Origin: Thiospirochaeta perfilievii
GTDB taxonomy: Bacteria; Spirochaetota; Spirochaetia; DSM-2461
Assembly: GCF_008329945.1 (NCBI RefSeq)
Contig: NZ_CP035807.1
Location: 1,674,001-1,738,000, forward strand
Reading direction: 5' to 3'
Length of the DNA: 64,000 nucleotides
This document shows, piece by piece, positions 45,117 to 55,083 of the stretch (position 1 is the stretch's first letter; every line of letters starts with the position of its first letter). The notes below the pieces were generated by a model. That model worked only from the letters and a program-made list of their open reading frames with translations, was not told the DNA's origin and ran no database searches. Both the position numbers and the translations under genes were made by a program.

Positions 45117-45722
45117 ATGAAAAAAATAATTTTAGTTTTAACAACAGTACTTACTGTATTAGTGTTAAGTAGTTGTGATGTAGATGGATCAGAGACAACA
45201 AAGAAAGATGATTCTACGTTAAATGAAAGCCAAGGTGAAGTTACTAATGTAACAAAAATAAGTAGCTATATTTCTAACTTCACAAATTGGGAAGAGAACA
45301 AAGATGCTGATGGTTCAACAATATCAATTGTTGTAGAGAGTGATAATTTGTTAGTAAGTTACGACATTTCTAATTCAACTAATCAATATCCATATTCCCA
45401 AACAATGGTAACTGCTGTAGATACGGATGATACAAATATTCCATTTACAGATGTAAAAACAATTACTATTGCTTACAAATCTGGGACAGATCTAAATATT
45501 AGGTTAAACGATGAAGGAAACGATGGAAAAGAGTATTTCCATACACTAGCAGCTTCAACAGAATTTACCACAGTAAAATTAAATCTTAACACCACAGATT
45601 TTGCCCAACCAGATTGGGCTACAGGGGATAGGGATTTAATACTAAGTAATGTCGTAGGAGTTGTTGTATATGGTACAGATAACTCAGGTTCATTCGAACT
45701 AGATAGTATCTCAGTAGAATAA
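45117..45722 (+). CDS. Lipoprotein with carbohydrate-binding-like fold
   Basis: 201 aa with a lipoprotein signal (VLSSCD near 20). The mature part begins with an acidic, Ser/Thr-rich linker and then shows beta-sandwich features found in CBMs (TIAYKSGTDLNIRLNDEG, FTTVKLNLNTTDF, VGVVVYGTDNSGSFELDSISV). GGAG precedes the ATG. It is divergent from the glucan regulator and likely a surface glucan-binding protein; no exact family was recognised. Confidence 0.65.
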   Translation: MKKIILVLTTVLTVLVLSSCDVDGSETTKKDDSTLNESQGEVTNVTKISSYISNFTNWEENKDADGSTISIVVESDNLLVSYDISNSTNQYPYSQTMVTAVDTDDTNIPFTDVKTITIAYKSGTDLNIRLNDEGNDGKEYFHTLAASTEFTTVKLNLNTTDFAQPDWATGDRDLILSNVVGVVVYGTDNSGSFELDSISVE

Positions 45723-45738
45723 AAAAATAATACAAGAG

Positions 45739-45767
45739 GAGCAGTTACACCAAAGGTGTAACTGCTC
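45739..45767. terminator. Bidirectional terminator between lipoprotein and porin genes
   Basis: GAGCAGTTACACC and GGTGTAACTGCTC form a perfect 13-base stem with an AAA loop. It lies between convergent genes. Confidence 0.85.
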
Positions 45768-45782
45768 AAAGGAAAATAAAAA

Positions 45783-46826
45783 TTAGAACCACATATTGAT
45801 TTTATATGATGTAGCTATAGTTGCTTCAGCATCATCAGCTGTTGATGTTGATAGTGTTAGTGCTAATGATGTGCTTAAATTACCAAAAGACTTTTTAATT
45901 ACACCTGCAGCACCAATCCCTAGAATATCATTTGTATCGTTACCACTTACACTTGCTTCGATATCTAGTCCTATTACAGGAACTACGGGTGTAGCTTTTA
46001 GTCCAAAAAAGTAATCATTTTGTGTCTCTGTTATTTTGTATGTTGTTTCAGAAACTAGATTAACAAAGTTTTTAATATCATAACCAAGGTTTGCGCTAAT
46101 CCATTTAACGTTAGCATCTTTAGTGAGAGTTGATTCAAACTTAATATCTGCTAAAAGTTGTGGAATTATTTTTATAGATGTTGCAATCCATAAAGATCCA
46201 TCGTCCTCTCGAGGAGTATAACCAGCATAAATTTGACCAAATGAATCCATGTTATATTTAAAATTAATATTTATCGCATTTTTAAGATTATCTTCTAAAA
46301 CTATTTCAGATCCTCCTCCAAGAGAATAAACAAAAGCAGCTGATAAATTATTTAGATTTATTTCTGCTATTAAGCCATCTTTTGCCCCTGTATAACCATT
46401 TCCCATAGCTTGAAAATCATATCGACCAAGACCTAAACCAAATGCATCATTAAAAAGTTCACCCTCTATTGCATTAGGGGAGTAGGATATAACTTCCATA
46501 TCGTTACCAGCAAAAAGTTTAAACATCCCACTACTATTAAAATCAGTCCACAGATAGGCTTGTTTAACTTTAAAGTCGCTTGATGATGGAACGAACTCAC
46601 CAGGGTACCACCCACCAACACCCATTTCTCCTCCAAAACCTTCTCCATTAACTTTTACATTTACCGAAAAGTCGTTACTGCCAAACTTAGTAGTTGGGTC
46701 ATTATCTCCAACGGTTTTGTAAAGTTCACCTTTTGTTTCAAACCAACCATCAAGAACAACATCAACTGCAGAAGCAAATGATACAAAGACTAAAGACAAC
46801 AGTAATAAAGTTGTAATTTTTTTCAT
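45783..46826 (-). CDS. Outer-membrane beta-barrel protein (porin-like)
   Basis: 347 aa with a signal peptide (ALA-type cleavage near residue 20 after VSFASA). The mature chain is a series of amphipathic strands with Gly turns and ends in ATSYKINMWF, an aromatic C-terminus typical of outer-membrane barrels. It is convergent with the small lipoprotein gene and shares the operator motif with the glucan genes, so it may take up glucan oligosaccharides. No exact family recognised. Confidence 0.75.
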   Translation of the reverse strand: MKKITTLLLLSLVFVSFASAVDVVLDGWFETKGELYKTVGDNDPTTKFGSNDFSVNVKVNGEGFGGEMGVGGWYPGEFVPSSSDFKVKQAYLWTDFNSSGMFKLFAGNDMEVISYSPNAIEGELFNDAFGLGLGRYDFQAMGNGYTGAKDGLIAEINLNNLSAAFVYSLGGGSEIVLEDNLKNAININFKYNMDSFGQIYAGYTPREDDGSLWIATSIKIIPQLLADIKFESTLTKDANVKWISANLGYDIKNFVNLVSETTYKITETQNDYFFGLKATPVVPVIGLDIEASVSGNDTNDILGIGAAGVIKKSFGNLSTSLALTLSTSTADDAEATIATSYKINMWF

Positions 46827-46909
46827 AATTTCTAACCTCCATTTAATTAGATTTTAATTATTCAATCTAAATAGAAATTAGTGCAGGTCCCTAAATATTG
46901 GAAAAAACC

Positions 46910-46928
46910 AGTACAAAAGGTACTAGCT
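46910..46928 (-). promoter_or_regulatory. Candidate glucan operator, porin copy
   Basis: On the minus strand AGCTAGTACCTTTTGTACT has GTAC-N5-GTAC preceded by TAG, 83 bases before the porin ATG. Confidence 0.55.
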
Positions 46929-46968
46929 TTAAGGGAGTTGTTTTTACTGAAAATTCTAATTATTTTTT

Positions 46969-47181
46969 CTACTTTTTGTGATAATAGATTCCTAATTCAT
47001 CTAGTGTTTTATCAATTAATTCTTCATTACTTTTTTTTGTTTCAATGCACATCCCACACTCTGAACTTATAGTTCTAGGTACTGGGATTATTAAACACTT
47101 TAAGTTAAGTTTAATAATAGACTTCTGAGCTAAAATAACAGCCCTTGTGTTTTTAAAGAGATATAAAACATTACTTTCCAT
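46969..47181 (-). CDS. DUF3343 protein
   Basis: 70 aa small protein of the DUF3343 family. It has the conserved NTRAVILAQKSI segment, PRTISSECGMCIE with two Cys, and a helical end. Members occur next to YedF and a class-V aminotransferase in selenium-using anaerobes. It overlaps the desulfurase gene by 11 bases. Biochemical function unknown. Confidence 0.85.
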   Translation of the reverse strand: MESNVLYLFKNTRAVILAQKSIIKLNLKCLIIPVPRTISSECGMCIETKKSNEELIDKTLDELGIYYHKK

Positions 47182-48289
47182 TATTTGAACAACTCTTTAT
47201 GGAACTATATAAGTAGTCTAAATCATTACCTGAATGGTATGGGGAAAGAGCAAAACGAATAGTACCCTCTGGTGAAGTTTTTAAATATTTGTGAGCTACA
47301 GGAGCGCAGTGAAGCCCTACCCTTGTTTGAATTCCATATATATTATAGAGCTCAAAAGCAAAGGTTGATGGACTCTTCTCTTTATGCTTAATAGAGAATA
47401 ACTCACCCTGTCTAGCTATATCATCTGCTGAATAGATTTCAATACTATCTATTGATGATAGTTTTTTCAATAGATTACAGAATGAACTTCTATCATGTAG
47501 AGGTTCAGGCCTATTTTTAAGAGCAGCATTTAGTCCATATATTCCAGCTATATTTGGTGTACCTGCTTCAAAAAAATCTGGGTACTCTTGTGGCATACTA
47601 ATAGATTCCGAATTACTACCTGTACCTCCATGTAACAGAGGTTCTAGATTATACTTATCGGAACTATATAAAGCACCGGTACCTGTTGGACCTAAAAGTG
47701 ATTTATGACCTGTTAAAACTAAAAAATCGATACCCCAACTATTAACATCAATAGTGACATGGCCACAGGACTGGGCGGCATCCACAAGAATTGGAGTCTC
47801 TCCAATTATCTTTTTTAACTCCTTAATTGGTTGTATAACTCCATTTACATTACTCATATGGGAAATAATAACTAGATCACACTTATCTACTTTTATCCTA
47901 TCAATATCAATTAAACCATCTTTCTTTGCTGGAAGATATTCAAACTGGACCCCATCTCTTTTTCTTAAATACTCTAAGGGGCGCATAACTGAGTTATGTT
48001 CTAAAGGGGAGATAAGGACCTTTTTATGTTTAAAATTAAAGTTCTTTAACACACTATTAATTCCAAATGTGGCATTTGGGGTAAAAGTTAATCTTTCAGG
48101 GTTAGGGATAGAACAAAAACTAGCTAATTGATCCCTACACTCTTCTACAATAGAAGAGACGGTAAAAGCCTTTTCATAAAATGAACGTCCATAGGGTGCT
48201 CCATCAACATCTAAATACCTAGCTACCGCTTTAGAAACTTCAGGAGGTTTTGGAAAAGATGTTGCACCGTTATCAAAATATAGATTCAT
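47171..48289 (-). CDS. Cysteine desulfurase-like class V aminotransferase
   Basis: 372 aa PLP enzyme. It starts MNLYFDNGATSFPKPPEV, has the His of SHMSNVNGVIQP, the PLP lysine in TGHKSLLGPTGTGALY near 195, and the active loop with Cys in RVGLHCAPVAH near 337. It resembles the Csd/SufS-like group that occurs with YedF and DUF3343. It should release sulfur or selenium from cysteine or selenocysteine. It lies four bases after yedF. Confidence 0.88.
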   Translation of the reverse strand: MNLYFDNGATSFPKPPEVSKAVARYLDVDGAPYGRSFYEKAFTVSSIVEECRDQLASFCSIPNPERLTFTPNATFGINSVLKNFNFKHKKVLISPLEHNSVMRPLEYLRKRDGVQFEYLPAKKDGLIDIDRIKVDKCDLVIISHMSNVNGVIQPIKELKKIIGETPILVDAAQSCGHVTIDVNSWGIDFLVLTGHKSLLGPTGTGALYSSDKYNLEPLLHGGTGSNSESISMPQEYPDFFEAGTPNIAGIYGLNAALKNRPEPLHDRSSFCNLLKKLSSIDSIEIYSADDIARQGELFSIKHKEKSPSTFAFELYNIYGIQTRVGLHCAPVAHKYLKTSPEGTIRFALSPYHSGNDLDYLYSSIKSCSNNGK

Positions 48290-48292
48290 AAT

Positions 48293-48640
48293 TTACGGTG
48301 TAATTACCCTATCTGCACTATTTAATGTCTCTAAAATAGTATACATATTAGAAATAGTCCCAGCACCAATTTTATCTTTTATATCAAAGAAGTCTGCACA
48401 TGTTCCACAAATAAGAAGTTCAACACCCTTATTTTCCAACTCTTTAAGAGAGTCTACAACAGGGGATGATTCTATACACAAAGTTACTGCAGAATTATAA
48501 AATATTATTTTTGATGGTATTGGATCTAACTTAATTAGAGTATTTACAAATGATTGCATAAGAATTCCCCCTAAATCATCATCCCCACGACCCATTTTAT
48601 CTGATGTAATATTAACAACACTCTGTTTTTCTTTTTCCAC
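48293..48640 (-). CDS. yedF: YedF-like sulfurtransferase-type protein
   Basis: 115 aa. It has NITSDKMGRGDDDLGGILMQSF near the start and GVELLICGTCADFFD near 72, as in the C-terminal DsrE-like domain of YedF. The N-terminal TusA-like domain of full-length YedF is absent. YedF is a marker of selenium metabolism. It is the first gene of the yedF-desulfurase-DUF3343 module. GAG-rich leader sequence precedes the ATG. Confidence 0.82.
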   Translation of the reverse strand: MEKEKQSVVNITSDKMGRGDDDLGGILMQSFVNTLIKLDPIPSKIIFYNSAVTLCIESSPVVDSLKELENKGVELLICGTCADFFDIKDKIGAGTISNMYTILETLNSADRVITP

Positions 48641-48701
48641 TCTTTTCTCCTATATCAAATTACATGTAATTATATAGTTTGATTTATTCATTAATCAATT
48701 T

Positions 48702-49880
48702 TTACTTAATATTACTAAAAATTATATTTCTAAGTTTACGGGTGAATGGTATTGTTCCTGCATCTTTTTTCTGCATCATCACTAAAATGGTTAAATTATC
48801 CTTAGGACTATTTGCCATATAACAACCAAGCCAACCGTCCCAACCATACTCCCCTAGGGATGAAAGAGATCCTGATAGCTCAGGTTTTACCATAACTCTC
48901 ATTAGATTTCCATATGTAAATCCTGACAAAGCATACCACTCTTTAAAATTTTCCATCTGATTATCATCTAGGACTTGTGTAGTTAAAAAATCAACACTTT
49001 TAGGGCTAAGTATAGTTTTGCCATTAAATAAGCCTCTATTTATTAACATAGATGTAAAGTTTGAGTAGTCATCAATTGTACTAACAAGCCCTGCCCCTCC
49101 ACTTTCAAAGGCAGGATAGATCTCCATTTTATTAGAAATTCCCAGGTTATTCCCACTATATATCTCTAATCTATTATCTAAAGTAGTCTCATACACAGTA
49201 GCAAGCCTATCTTGTTTATCTAAAGGAACGTAAAAATCAGTATCTACCATACCTAGAGGTGTAAAGAGTTCTTCCCTTAAAAACTCCCCAAACTTTTTAT
49301 TAGAAACAACCTCAACTATTCCACCTAAAACATCGGCGGATGTTCCATAAGCCCATTTTTCTCCAGGATGGAAATCCAGAATACTTTGCCCTAATCTATC
49401 AACTAGTTCCCCTGTTGCCATAGGAGAATCGGAAAAAAGCCTTTTATCTAACTCTTTAAAAACAGTTTCAACTGACAAACCTGAAGTAGAAGCCCCTGGA
49501 TATAATAAACCAGAAGTCATATTTAGTAGATCCTTTATAGAAATCTCTCTCTTTGGTGTAACCAACTGTCCATTCTCTATAACTTTCTGGTCCTTAAAAC
49601 TTGGATAAAATTTACTAACAGGATCAAACAAATCTATAAGTCCACGTTCAAGAAGAATCATAACAGCAACAGCTGTTACAGGTTTAGTCATAGAGTAGAG
49701 TCTAAATATTGTATCCCGTTTAATAGTTTCTCTATTTTCTATATTACTATAACCATCTTGATGATAAAAAACCTCTTTCCCATCTTGCAAAATTAAAATA
49801 TTTGCTCCAGATAACTCCCTATTTTTTATGGCTAATTTTAAGCAATTTTTTATTAAAGCTTCTGCTTTTAAATCTAACAT
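48702..49880 (-). CDS. Serine hydrolase of the class C beta-lactamase family
   Basis: 392 aa. The catalytic Ser-Lys pair is in LYSMTKPVTA near 61 (SxxK), the YGTSADVLGG segment near 182 supplies the second-motif Tyr, and GYDGWLGCYMAN-type residues near the end (YGWDGWLG) occupy the place of the third motif. There is no signal peptide, so it is probably a cytoplasmic esterase or peptidase-like enzyme rather than a lactamase. The ATG follows AGGA by seven bases and lies two bases after the CapA-like gene. Confidence 0.87.
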   Translation of the reverse strand: MLDLKAEALIKNCLKLAIKNRELSGANILILQDGKEVFYHQDGYSNIENRETIKRDTIFRLYSMTKPVTAVAVMILLERGLIDLFDPVSKFYPSFKDQKVIENGQLVTPKREISIKDLLNMTSGLLYPGASTSGLSVETVFKELDKRLFSDSPMATGELVDRLGQSILDFHPGEKWAYGTSADVLGGIVEVVSNKKFGEFLREELFTPLGMVDTDFYVPLDKQDRLATVYETTLDNRLEIYSGNNLGISNKMEIYPAFESGGAGLVSTIDDYSNFTSMLINRGLFNGKTILSPKSVDFLTTQVLDDNQMENFKEWYALSGFTYGNLMRVMVKPELSGSLSSLGEYGWDGWLGCYMANSPKDNLTILVMMQKKDAGTIPFTRKLRNIIFSNIK

Positions 49881-49882
49881 AC

Positions 49883-51295
49883 CTAATCCTTTCTATTTTG
49901 AACTAAACTATAAAACCGATCTCTAATCCTTCCTGTTTTATCTACAGATATTACCTTATTATCTATATTTACTGGAATAACACGGTTATATATTATCTTA
50001 TTATCTACAATACCAAGTTTTAATATAATACTCTCTTCCCCTGTATACCAACCCTTCATTAAAGGAAATATAAAATTACCTAGGGAGTAGACAATAAAAC
50101 CATTTTTATAAACCTCAAATTTTTGTAGTACATGGGGGTGGCTACCTAAAACTAGATCGACACCTAAATCTATGTAGGATTGATAAAGTGTTACCTGTTC
50201 CTTAGATGGTTCAGAAGACCACTCATCCCCTCCATGGACATATAAAATATCAAATGTTTTGTCAGAACACATCCTTTTGATAGCCTCATTTGTTATTAAA
50301 CTATTAAAAAGAATGCCGGGCCTTTTATCATTAACCATAGACTCTTTAAATCCATCGTAGCCATTTTTTTCATTGGGAAACGATGCTACAGATAAAACCC
50401 TAAAATTATCCTTCTCAAAATATTTAGAAGCGGCCTCCACTGTTTTTCCTGCACCAGAAAATCCAATTAAGGAGCTATTTAGACTATTTATAGTATCTAT
50501 AAAGCCAACTTCTCCGTAGTCATAGGTATGGTTATTAGATATTGATAGATAGTTAAAGCCAGCCTCTTTTAAATATTTTAAAACCCGGTTATCAAACCTA
50601 AAAGTAAAGGATTTGTTATGTTTAGTACCCCTATTAGTAACACTACCTTCTAGGTTTCCAATCATCAGACTATTGTTATTTATAAACTCAAGGGTATCAG
50701 TAAAAACACTTTCTATACCCTTTTCAAATAAGAGTTTATCTACACCCCTATTTAACATTATGTCCCCAGTTGCCGCTATCCACTCTGTCTTAAAGGTCTT
50801 AAGGTGGAAACTTGATAGTACACACTTCTTGGTTCTGTCTGATAAATTCCCATTAATACTAAGATAGGCTGATTCTACAAGAGGATAACTACCATTATCA
50901 AATGTCATGTTGTCCACTGTTAATCCTTTGAATGGGAGTTCTATCTCTTGTAGTTTTAATAACTTATATTTTCCAATATCCTTTAATTCAACATTATCAA
51001 TATTTTCCTTATAATCTATAACAGGTAATAAAAAATCTCTATTAACTAAATACTCCCCACTTTGCCCTATTCTAATTACAGGGTAATTAATTCTCTTAGA
51101 ATATTTATTCCTGTCTTTTATCTCTATAAACTCAACGTTCTTAGCCATAGAGTCCCATTTAATGGAGTCCCAGATATAGTTATACGGAGTATCAATATTT
51201 AGAAAAACTTTCTCTTTTCTCGGAGCACAGGCGAGGATTAATAGTATAGATAGAAGTAGAAATATAGTTTTATAAGTCATACACGGTCTGTTCAT
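49883..51295 (-). CDS. CapA-like metallophosphatase lipoprotein
   Basis: 470 aa with a lipoprotein signal (LILACAPRK near 23). The PGA_cap domain begins near 180: TGDIMLNRG, GNLEGSVTN, SISNNHTYDYG, YVHGGDEWSS, LGSHPHVLQ and YSLGNFIF supply the metal-binding Asp, Asn and His residues. Family members act in poly-gamma-glutamate capsule formation or as envelope phosphodiesterases; the exact role is unknown. The first 180 residues are unique. It is probably co-transcribed with the serine hydrolase. Confidence 0.87.
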   Translation of the reverse strand: MNRPCMTYKTIFLLLSILLILACAPRKEKVFLNIDTPYNYIWDSIKWDSMAKNVEFIEIKDRNKYSKRINYPVIRIGQSGEYLVNRDFLLPVIDYKENIDNVELKDIGKYKLLKLQEIELPFKGLTVDNMTFDNGSYPLVESAYLSINGNLSDRTKKCVLSSFHLKTFKTEWIAATGDIMLNRGVDKLLFEKGIESVFTDTLEFINNNSLMIGNLEGSVTNRGTKHNKSFTFRFDNRVLKYLKEAGFNYLSISNNHTYDYGEVGFIDTINSLNSSLIGFSGAGKTVEAASKYFEKDNFRVLSVASFPNEKNGYDGFKESMVNDKRPGILFNSLITNEAIKRMCSDKTFDILYVHGGDEWSSEPSKEQVTLYQSYIDLGVDLVLGSHPHVLQKFEVYKNGFIVYSLGNFIFPLMKGWYTGEESIILKLGIVDNKIIYNRVIPVNIDNKVISVDKTGRIRDRFYSLVQNRKD

Positions 51296-51854
51296 TTTTT
51301 AATTACAATATTCATATGTTCCTACTTATTTAATCATACGACTTTAATATCTATAATTCAGTATTATTAATTTTAATTTTTCTAATTAGTGGAATAATAA
51401 AATAGTAACCAACCTATTAAGTGCTGCCTACTCTCTTTTTCCTCATGTTCTTTTTGAATATCTTTCATTTTATTGCCTTTATATTTAAAACTATTAGATC
51501 TATACCTATTGTAAGGGTACCTAAAACTTTAATGACAGTATACATAAAATTAGAGATATTCACTAGGTGTTTTATTTGGTATATATATTGTTTTTTTGAC
51601 CTATAACATCTGTACGTTTTAAACCTTGGCCCTGAAACTCTTTACTCGTAATTGATTCAACCAACAGAAACAAATTTACTTTTATCACTTCTCCTTAGTT
51701 CTCTGACCCTATTTTTATTTAAATTTCTACTACTTCATAGGATAATCATTACTAGGCTGATTTTTTATGGATACTTTCCCACCAATATATTTAATATTAA
51801 CCAAAAAAAATATTATAATTAGAAAATATAATTAGTATATTCTATAATTAAACT
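51296..51854. other. AT-rich intergenic region, no gene seen
   Basis: About 560 bases between divergent genes. Short open frames on the plus strand (51421-51606) are hydrophobic but have no ribosome site. No attC-like, dyad or terminator structure of note was found; it probably holds the two divergent promoters. Confidence 0.5.
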
Positions 51855-54020
51855 ATGAAAAGACTTGGAATAAAATTTAAAATTATTATTTACGCAGGCT
51901 TATTAATGATAACGGCTCTTACATTAAGTAGTTTTATTAATGACTTAACTTTTAAAAATAATTCTGAAAACCTAACAGAAGAAGCTGTTTCTTTTAGGAC
52001 TAATTACTTCTCTGAAGCTATGGAGAAAACAATCAGTAATATAGAAGTAGCTGGAAATGCATTGGCTCAAGGAGGAACCTTAGTCTATGAAGCATATAAA
52101 AATAATCCAAACCTAAATTATAGAGAGTACCTATCTAAATACTTGATTCAATATATTTTAACTGATAAAAGTGCCGCAGGTTATGGGCTTTGGTTTGACA
52201 AAGAGGTATTTAAAGAAGATCCTTATGTAGGACCATATGCATACAGAGATGGTAATGAGATAATATTAACCTATGATTATGAGGATCCTGAGTACGATTT
52301 TCAGAGCAGTGAATGGTACACAAAAACTCTACCATCACAATGGGATAGAGAAAAACCTAGAGATGGTTTTTTTATAACAGATCCTTTTTATGATGAGATT
52401 TTAGATGTTACCTTTATAACCATGGGAAGGACTATCTCTGATAATAATGGGAAAATTGTAGGGATGGTTAGTTGTGATTGGACACTTGATTTTATTACTG
52501 ATCTGCTAAGTAATGTTGTAATAACCGACTCTTCATTCCCATTTCTACTTGATAATGGTAGTAACACTATACTTTATCATCCTGATAACAATCTACTTGG
52601 AAAGAGTATAGATAATCTAAAATGGACTAAAGAACTTGAAGCAAAAAAAGGAGAAGTTTTCCTGCAAAAAGTTGTTTATAATAATGAAAAGCATGTTATC
52701 TATACAACAGAACTATCTACAGGTTACATCTTAGGATTTATGGTACCAGATTCAGAAATTTATAGTTTCTTATCTGCTATTCGAAGAAACAACTTGATTA
52801 TTGCCTTTGCACTAATTCTCTTTTCTTCATTTGTTATCTATTTAATATCTAAAAAAATTGTTAATCCAATTGAGACAGCCTCTAAAATGATAAAAGAGAT
52901 TTCAGAAGGTGAAGGTAACTTAAATGTGAGCCTAAAAATAACTTCTAAAGATGAGATTGGGGAACTATCTAGAAACTTTAATATTTTTGTTGAAAAGCTT
53001 AAAAAAATGGTTGTTTCAATAAAAAACAATGTAAATTTACTGGGAAACCAGAGAGACGAACTAATTTCTAATTCAGAGGAAACAGCTTCAGCTACAACAC
53101 AAATTAGTAGTAATATATCCTCTATAAATACTCAAGTTAATAGCCTCGACCATGAAATAATGGAAATTAGGAGTGGAATGGTTAGAATTAATGAAGCGGT
53201 AGAAACTCTTAATAATTCGACTCATATACAGGCCTCATCAGTAGAAGAAACTAGTGCTGCAATTGAAGAGATGATTGCCCAATTAAACAACGTAGCGAGA
53301 ATAGTACAGGATAAGAAAAATGTAACTAAAACACTTAGTGAAACCATGACTATTAGGGGAGAGATTGTTAGTAGAGCAACAGAAGCGAACAAGGATATTG
53401 TAGGTCTTGCAGACCAGATATCTAAGATGTCTAAAGTAATATCTGACATAGCAGAACAAACAAATTTATTATCAATGAATGCCGCTATAGAAGCCTCCCA
53501 TGCTGGTGAATCTGGAAAGGGTTTTGCTGTAGTAGCAGAAGAAATTAGAAAGCTAGCTGAGTTATCTCAAAATAATTCAAACAATATTGCAGCTATAACT
53601 AAGGAAATTCTAAAAAAGGTTGATATAGCCTTTGCTGTATCACAGGAAAGTGAAAAGGAGTTTATAGCACTTTCAAACGAAATAAAAGAAACTATAAGAG
53701 CCCTCGAAGAGATAAATAATAATACTCAGGAATTGAATCAAGGTGGAGAGCAAATTGTAATTGCAAATTCTGAATTAACTAAAGTTAGTCAAGATGTTAA
53801 GGATGAAGCACTAAATATTAAAGAAGTTACTAATAAAATATCACAAGCTATAACAAAGGCCTCACAAATTTCAAGCTTAGTAAACTCTGGAATTTCAGAA
53901 ATAAATACAGGGACCGAAGAGATAACAATTGCGATGCATTTAGTCGAAGAGATTGCGTCTAGACTTTCTGATGCTACAGTCGATGTTAAAAATGAGATAG
54001 ATAAATTTCAAACCGAATAA
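51855..54020 (+). CDS. Methyl-accepting chemotaxis protein with Cache-type sensor
   Basis: 721 aa. Helix 1 is near 10-28, a large periplasmic sensor at about 35-310 has the dCache pattern ([39 protein letters not shown]), helix 2 is near 313-333, then HAMP at 335-388. The signalling tip [19 protein letters not shown] lies near 535. It probably detects an amino acid or similar small ligand and feeds CheA. The gene stands alone and is followed by a terminator. Confidence 0.93.
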   Translation: MKRLGIKFKIIIYAGLLMITALTLSSFINDLTFKNNSENLTEEAVSFRTNYFSEAMEKTISNIEVAGNALAQGGTLVYEAYKNNPNLNYREYLSKYLIQYILTDKSAAGYGLWFDKEVFKEDPYVGPYAYRDGNEIILTYDYEDPEYDFQSSEWYTKTLPSQWDREKPRDGFFITDPFYDEILDVTFITMGRTISDNNGKIVGMVSCDWTLDFITDLLSNVVITDSSFPFLLDNGSNTILYHPDNNLLGKSIDNLKWTKELEAKKGEVFLQKVVYNNEKHVIYTTELSTGYILGFMVPDSEIYSFLSAIRRNNLIIAFALILFSSFVIYLISKKIVNPIETASKMIKEISEGEGNLNVSLKITSKDEIGELSRNFNIFVEKLKKMVVSIKNNVNLLGNQRDELISNSEETASATTQISSNISSINTQVNSLDHEIMEIRSGMVRINEAVETLNNSTHIQASSVEETSAAIEEMIAQLNNVARIVQDKKNVTKTLSETMTIRGEIVSRATEANKDIVGLADQISKMSKVISDIAEQTNLLSMNAAIEASHAGESGKGFAVVAEEIRKLAELSQNNSNNIAAITKEILKKVDIAFAVSQESEKEFIALSNEIKETIRALEEINNNTQELNQGGEQIVIANSELTKVSQDVKDEALNIKEVTNKISQAITKASQISSLVNSGISEINTGTEEITIAMHLVEEIASRLSDATVDVKNEIDKFQTE

Positions 54021-54026
54021 GATGTA

Positions 54027-54063
54027 GGGCTGTTGAAAGCATTATCAACTTTTGCAACAGCCC
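54027..54063 (+). terminator. Terminator after the chemoreceptor gene
   Basis: GGGCTGTTG and CAACAGCCC form a perfect stem, followed by CTTTTATTT. Confidence 0.88.
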
Positions 54064-54438
54064 CTTTTATTTAATAATACTTTACAATATATCACCAACA
54101 TAAGAAGTTATAGTCATTTGTATATCAATATCAGCCGAGGAGCATTTAATTTTCTAATTTTACAAACTTTGGCTGCTTTATTATCTTTAATACCCTGATT
54201 TTAATGACAAGGAATCATCATTTTTTACTATTACACTCCCATAACTTCTTCTTAGACATGTGCATCATTCTAAAACAGTCCCTGATATATCTAACTAATA
54301 ATCTATTTTGTCTCTTCTCATGCTTTGCCCTTAATATTTATTACTTTTCATGTTCCTATACTTCCCGGATTTAAATTTATTTTTCCAATAATTTAATACT
54401 TTATAATCATACTAATTAAAAATTTAAAAGTTCTCTAT
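54064..54438. other. Intergenic stretch with no gene seen
   Basis: About 375 bases of AT-rich sequence between the terminator and the convergent GFA gene. No reading frame, repeat or site is supported. Confidence 0.45.
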
Positions 54439-54834
54439 CTAAACAGGTAACTTGTCAAACTTTTTTATAGTCTCAAGTTTATTATCCCAATTCCCCTTAC
54501 TCTCCATAAAGATATGTCCGTCAGGTAATTTATCTATATCACAATCCAAACTTCCTGCAGGGACTACAATGTAGTCTTTATTTTCAATTGGAAGAGCAGA
54601 ACCACATATAGAACAAAAGCTCTTATTATGTTTGGTTCCATTAAAGTTATAATTAATTATTTTATTCTTACCTTTTTTCCATTCAATAATTCCATGATTA
54701 AAAAACAAGTTTGAAGCATGAGCGCTTCCGCTATCCTTTCTGCAATATTCACAATGACATAGGTAAAAGCTAGATATACCTCCAATAACTATAAATTTTA
54801 CTTCACCACATAGACATGAACCATTATACCCCAT
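54439..54834 (-). CDS. GFA/CENP-V family zinc protein
   Basis: 131 aa. Zinc-binding motifs are CLCGEVKF near 7, CHCEYCRKDSGS near 27 and FCSICGSALP near 73, with conserved Gly and Ser residues around them, as in the GFA (glutathione-dependent formaldehyde-activating) family. Most members act on thiol adducts but the actual substrate is unknown. The gene is monocistronic. Confidence 0.9.
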   Translation of the reverse strand: MGYNGSCLCGEVKFIVIGGISSFYLCHCEYCRKDSGSAHASNLFFNHGIIEWKKGKNKIINYNFNGTKHNKSFCSICGSALPIENKDYIVVPAGSLDCDIDKLPDGHIFMESKGNWDNKLETIKKFDKLPV

Positions 54835-55031
54835 ATTAATTCCTTTATTTTTTTTGCTTAAGACAATTTTATATAATTGAACATATAAATCAAGGTTTTT
54901 GTATTATTAACTATTTTCTTCTCGAATATGATTCTTTCAAGGCAACACTTTTGCAATTTTTATTGATGTGTAGACCCTTTAGTATTTTATCTAAATCTAT
55001 AAACAAGAGATCTACACAAAAAATTATTCAC

Positions 55032-55060
55032 TTGACTCCAAAAAAGTATGGCTGTATGAT
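55032..55060 (+). promoter_or_regulatory. Sigma-70 promoter of the GntR-ABC operon
   Basis: TTGACT and TATGAT are separated by 17 bases. The -10 overlaps a dyad TGTATGATT-AC-AATCACACA at 55053-55072, the likely GntR operator. Confidence 0.75.
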
Positions 55061-55083
55061 TACAATCACACAGTAAAGGAGTT

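Noticed and set aside
47171-48289. NifS cysteine desulfurase
   Set aside because: It lies far from nif, next to YedF and DUF3343, and fits the class V group tied to selenium rather than NifS.
48702-49880. Antibiotic-degrading beta-lactamase
   Set aside because: SxxK and a Tyr motif are present but there is no signal peptide and the third motif is not KTG; it fits the wider serine hydrolase family better.
51421-51606. 61-residue hydrophobic reading frame
   Set aside because: It starts with GTG without a ribosome site and has no family; AT-rich intergenic DNA easily gives such hydrophobic frames.
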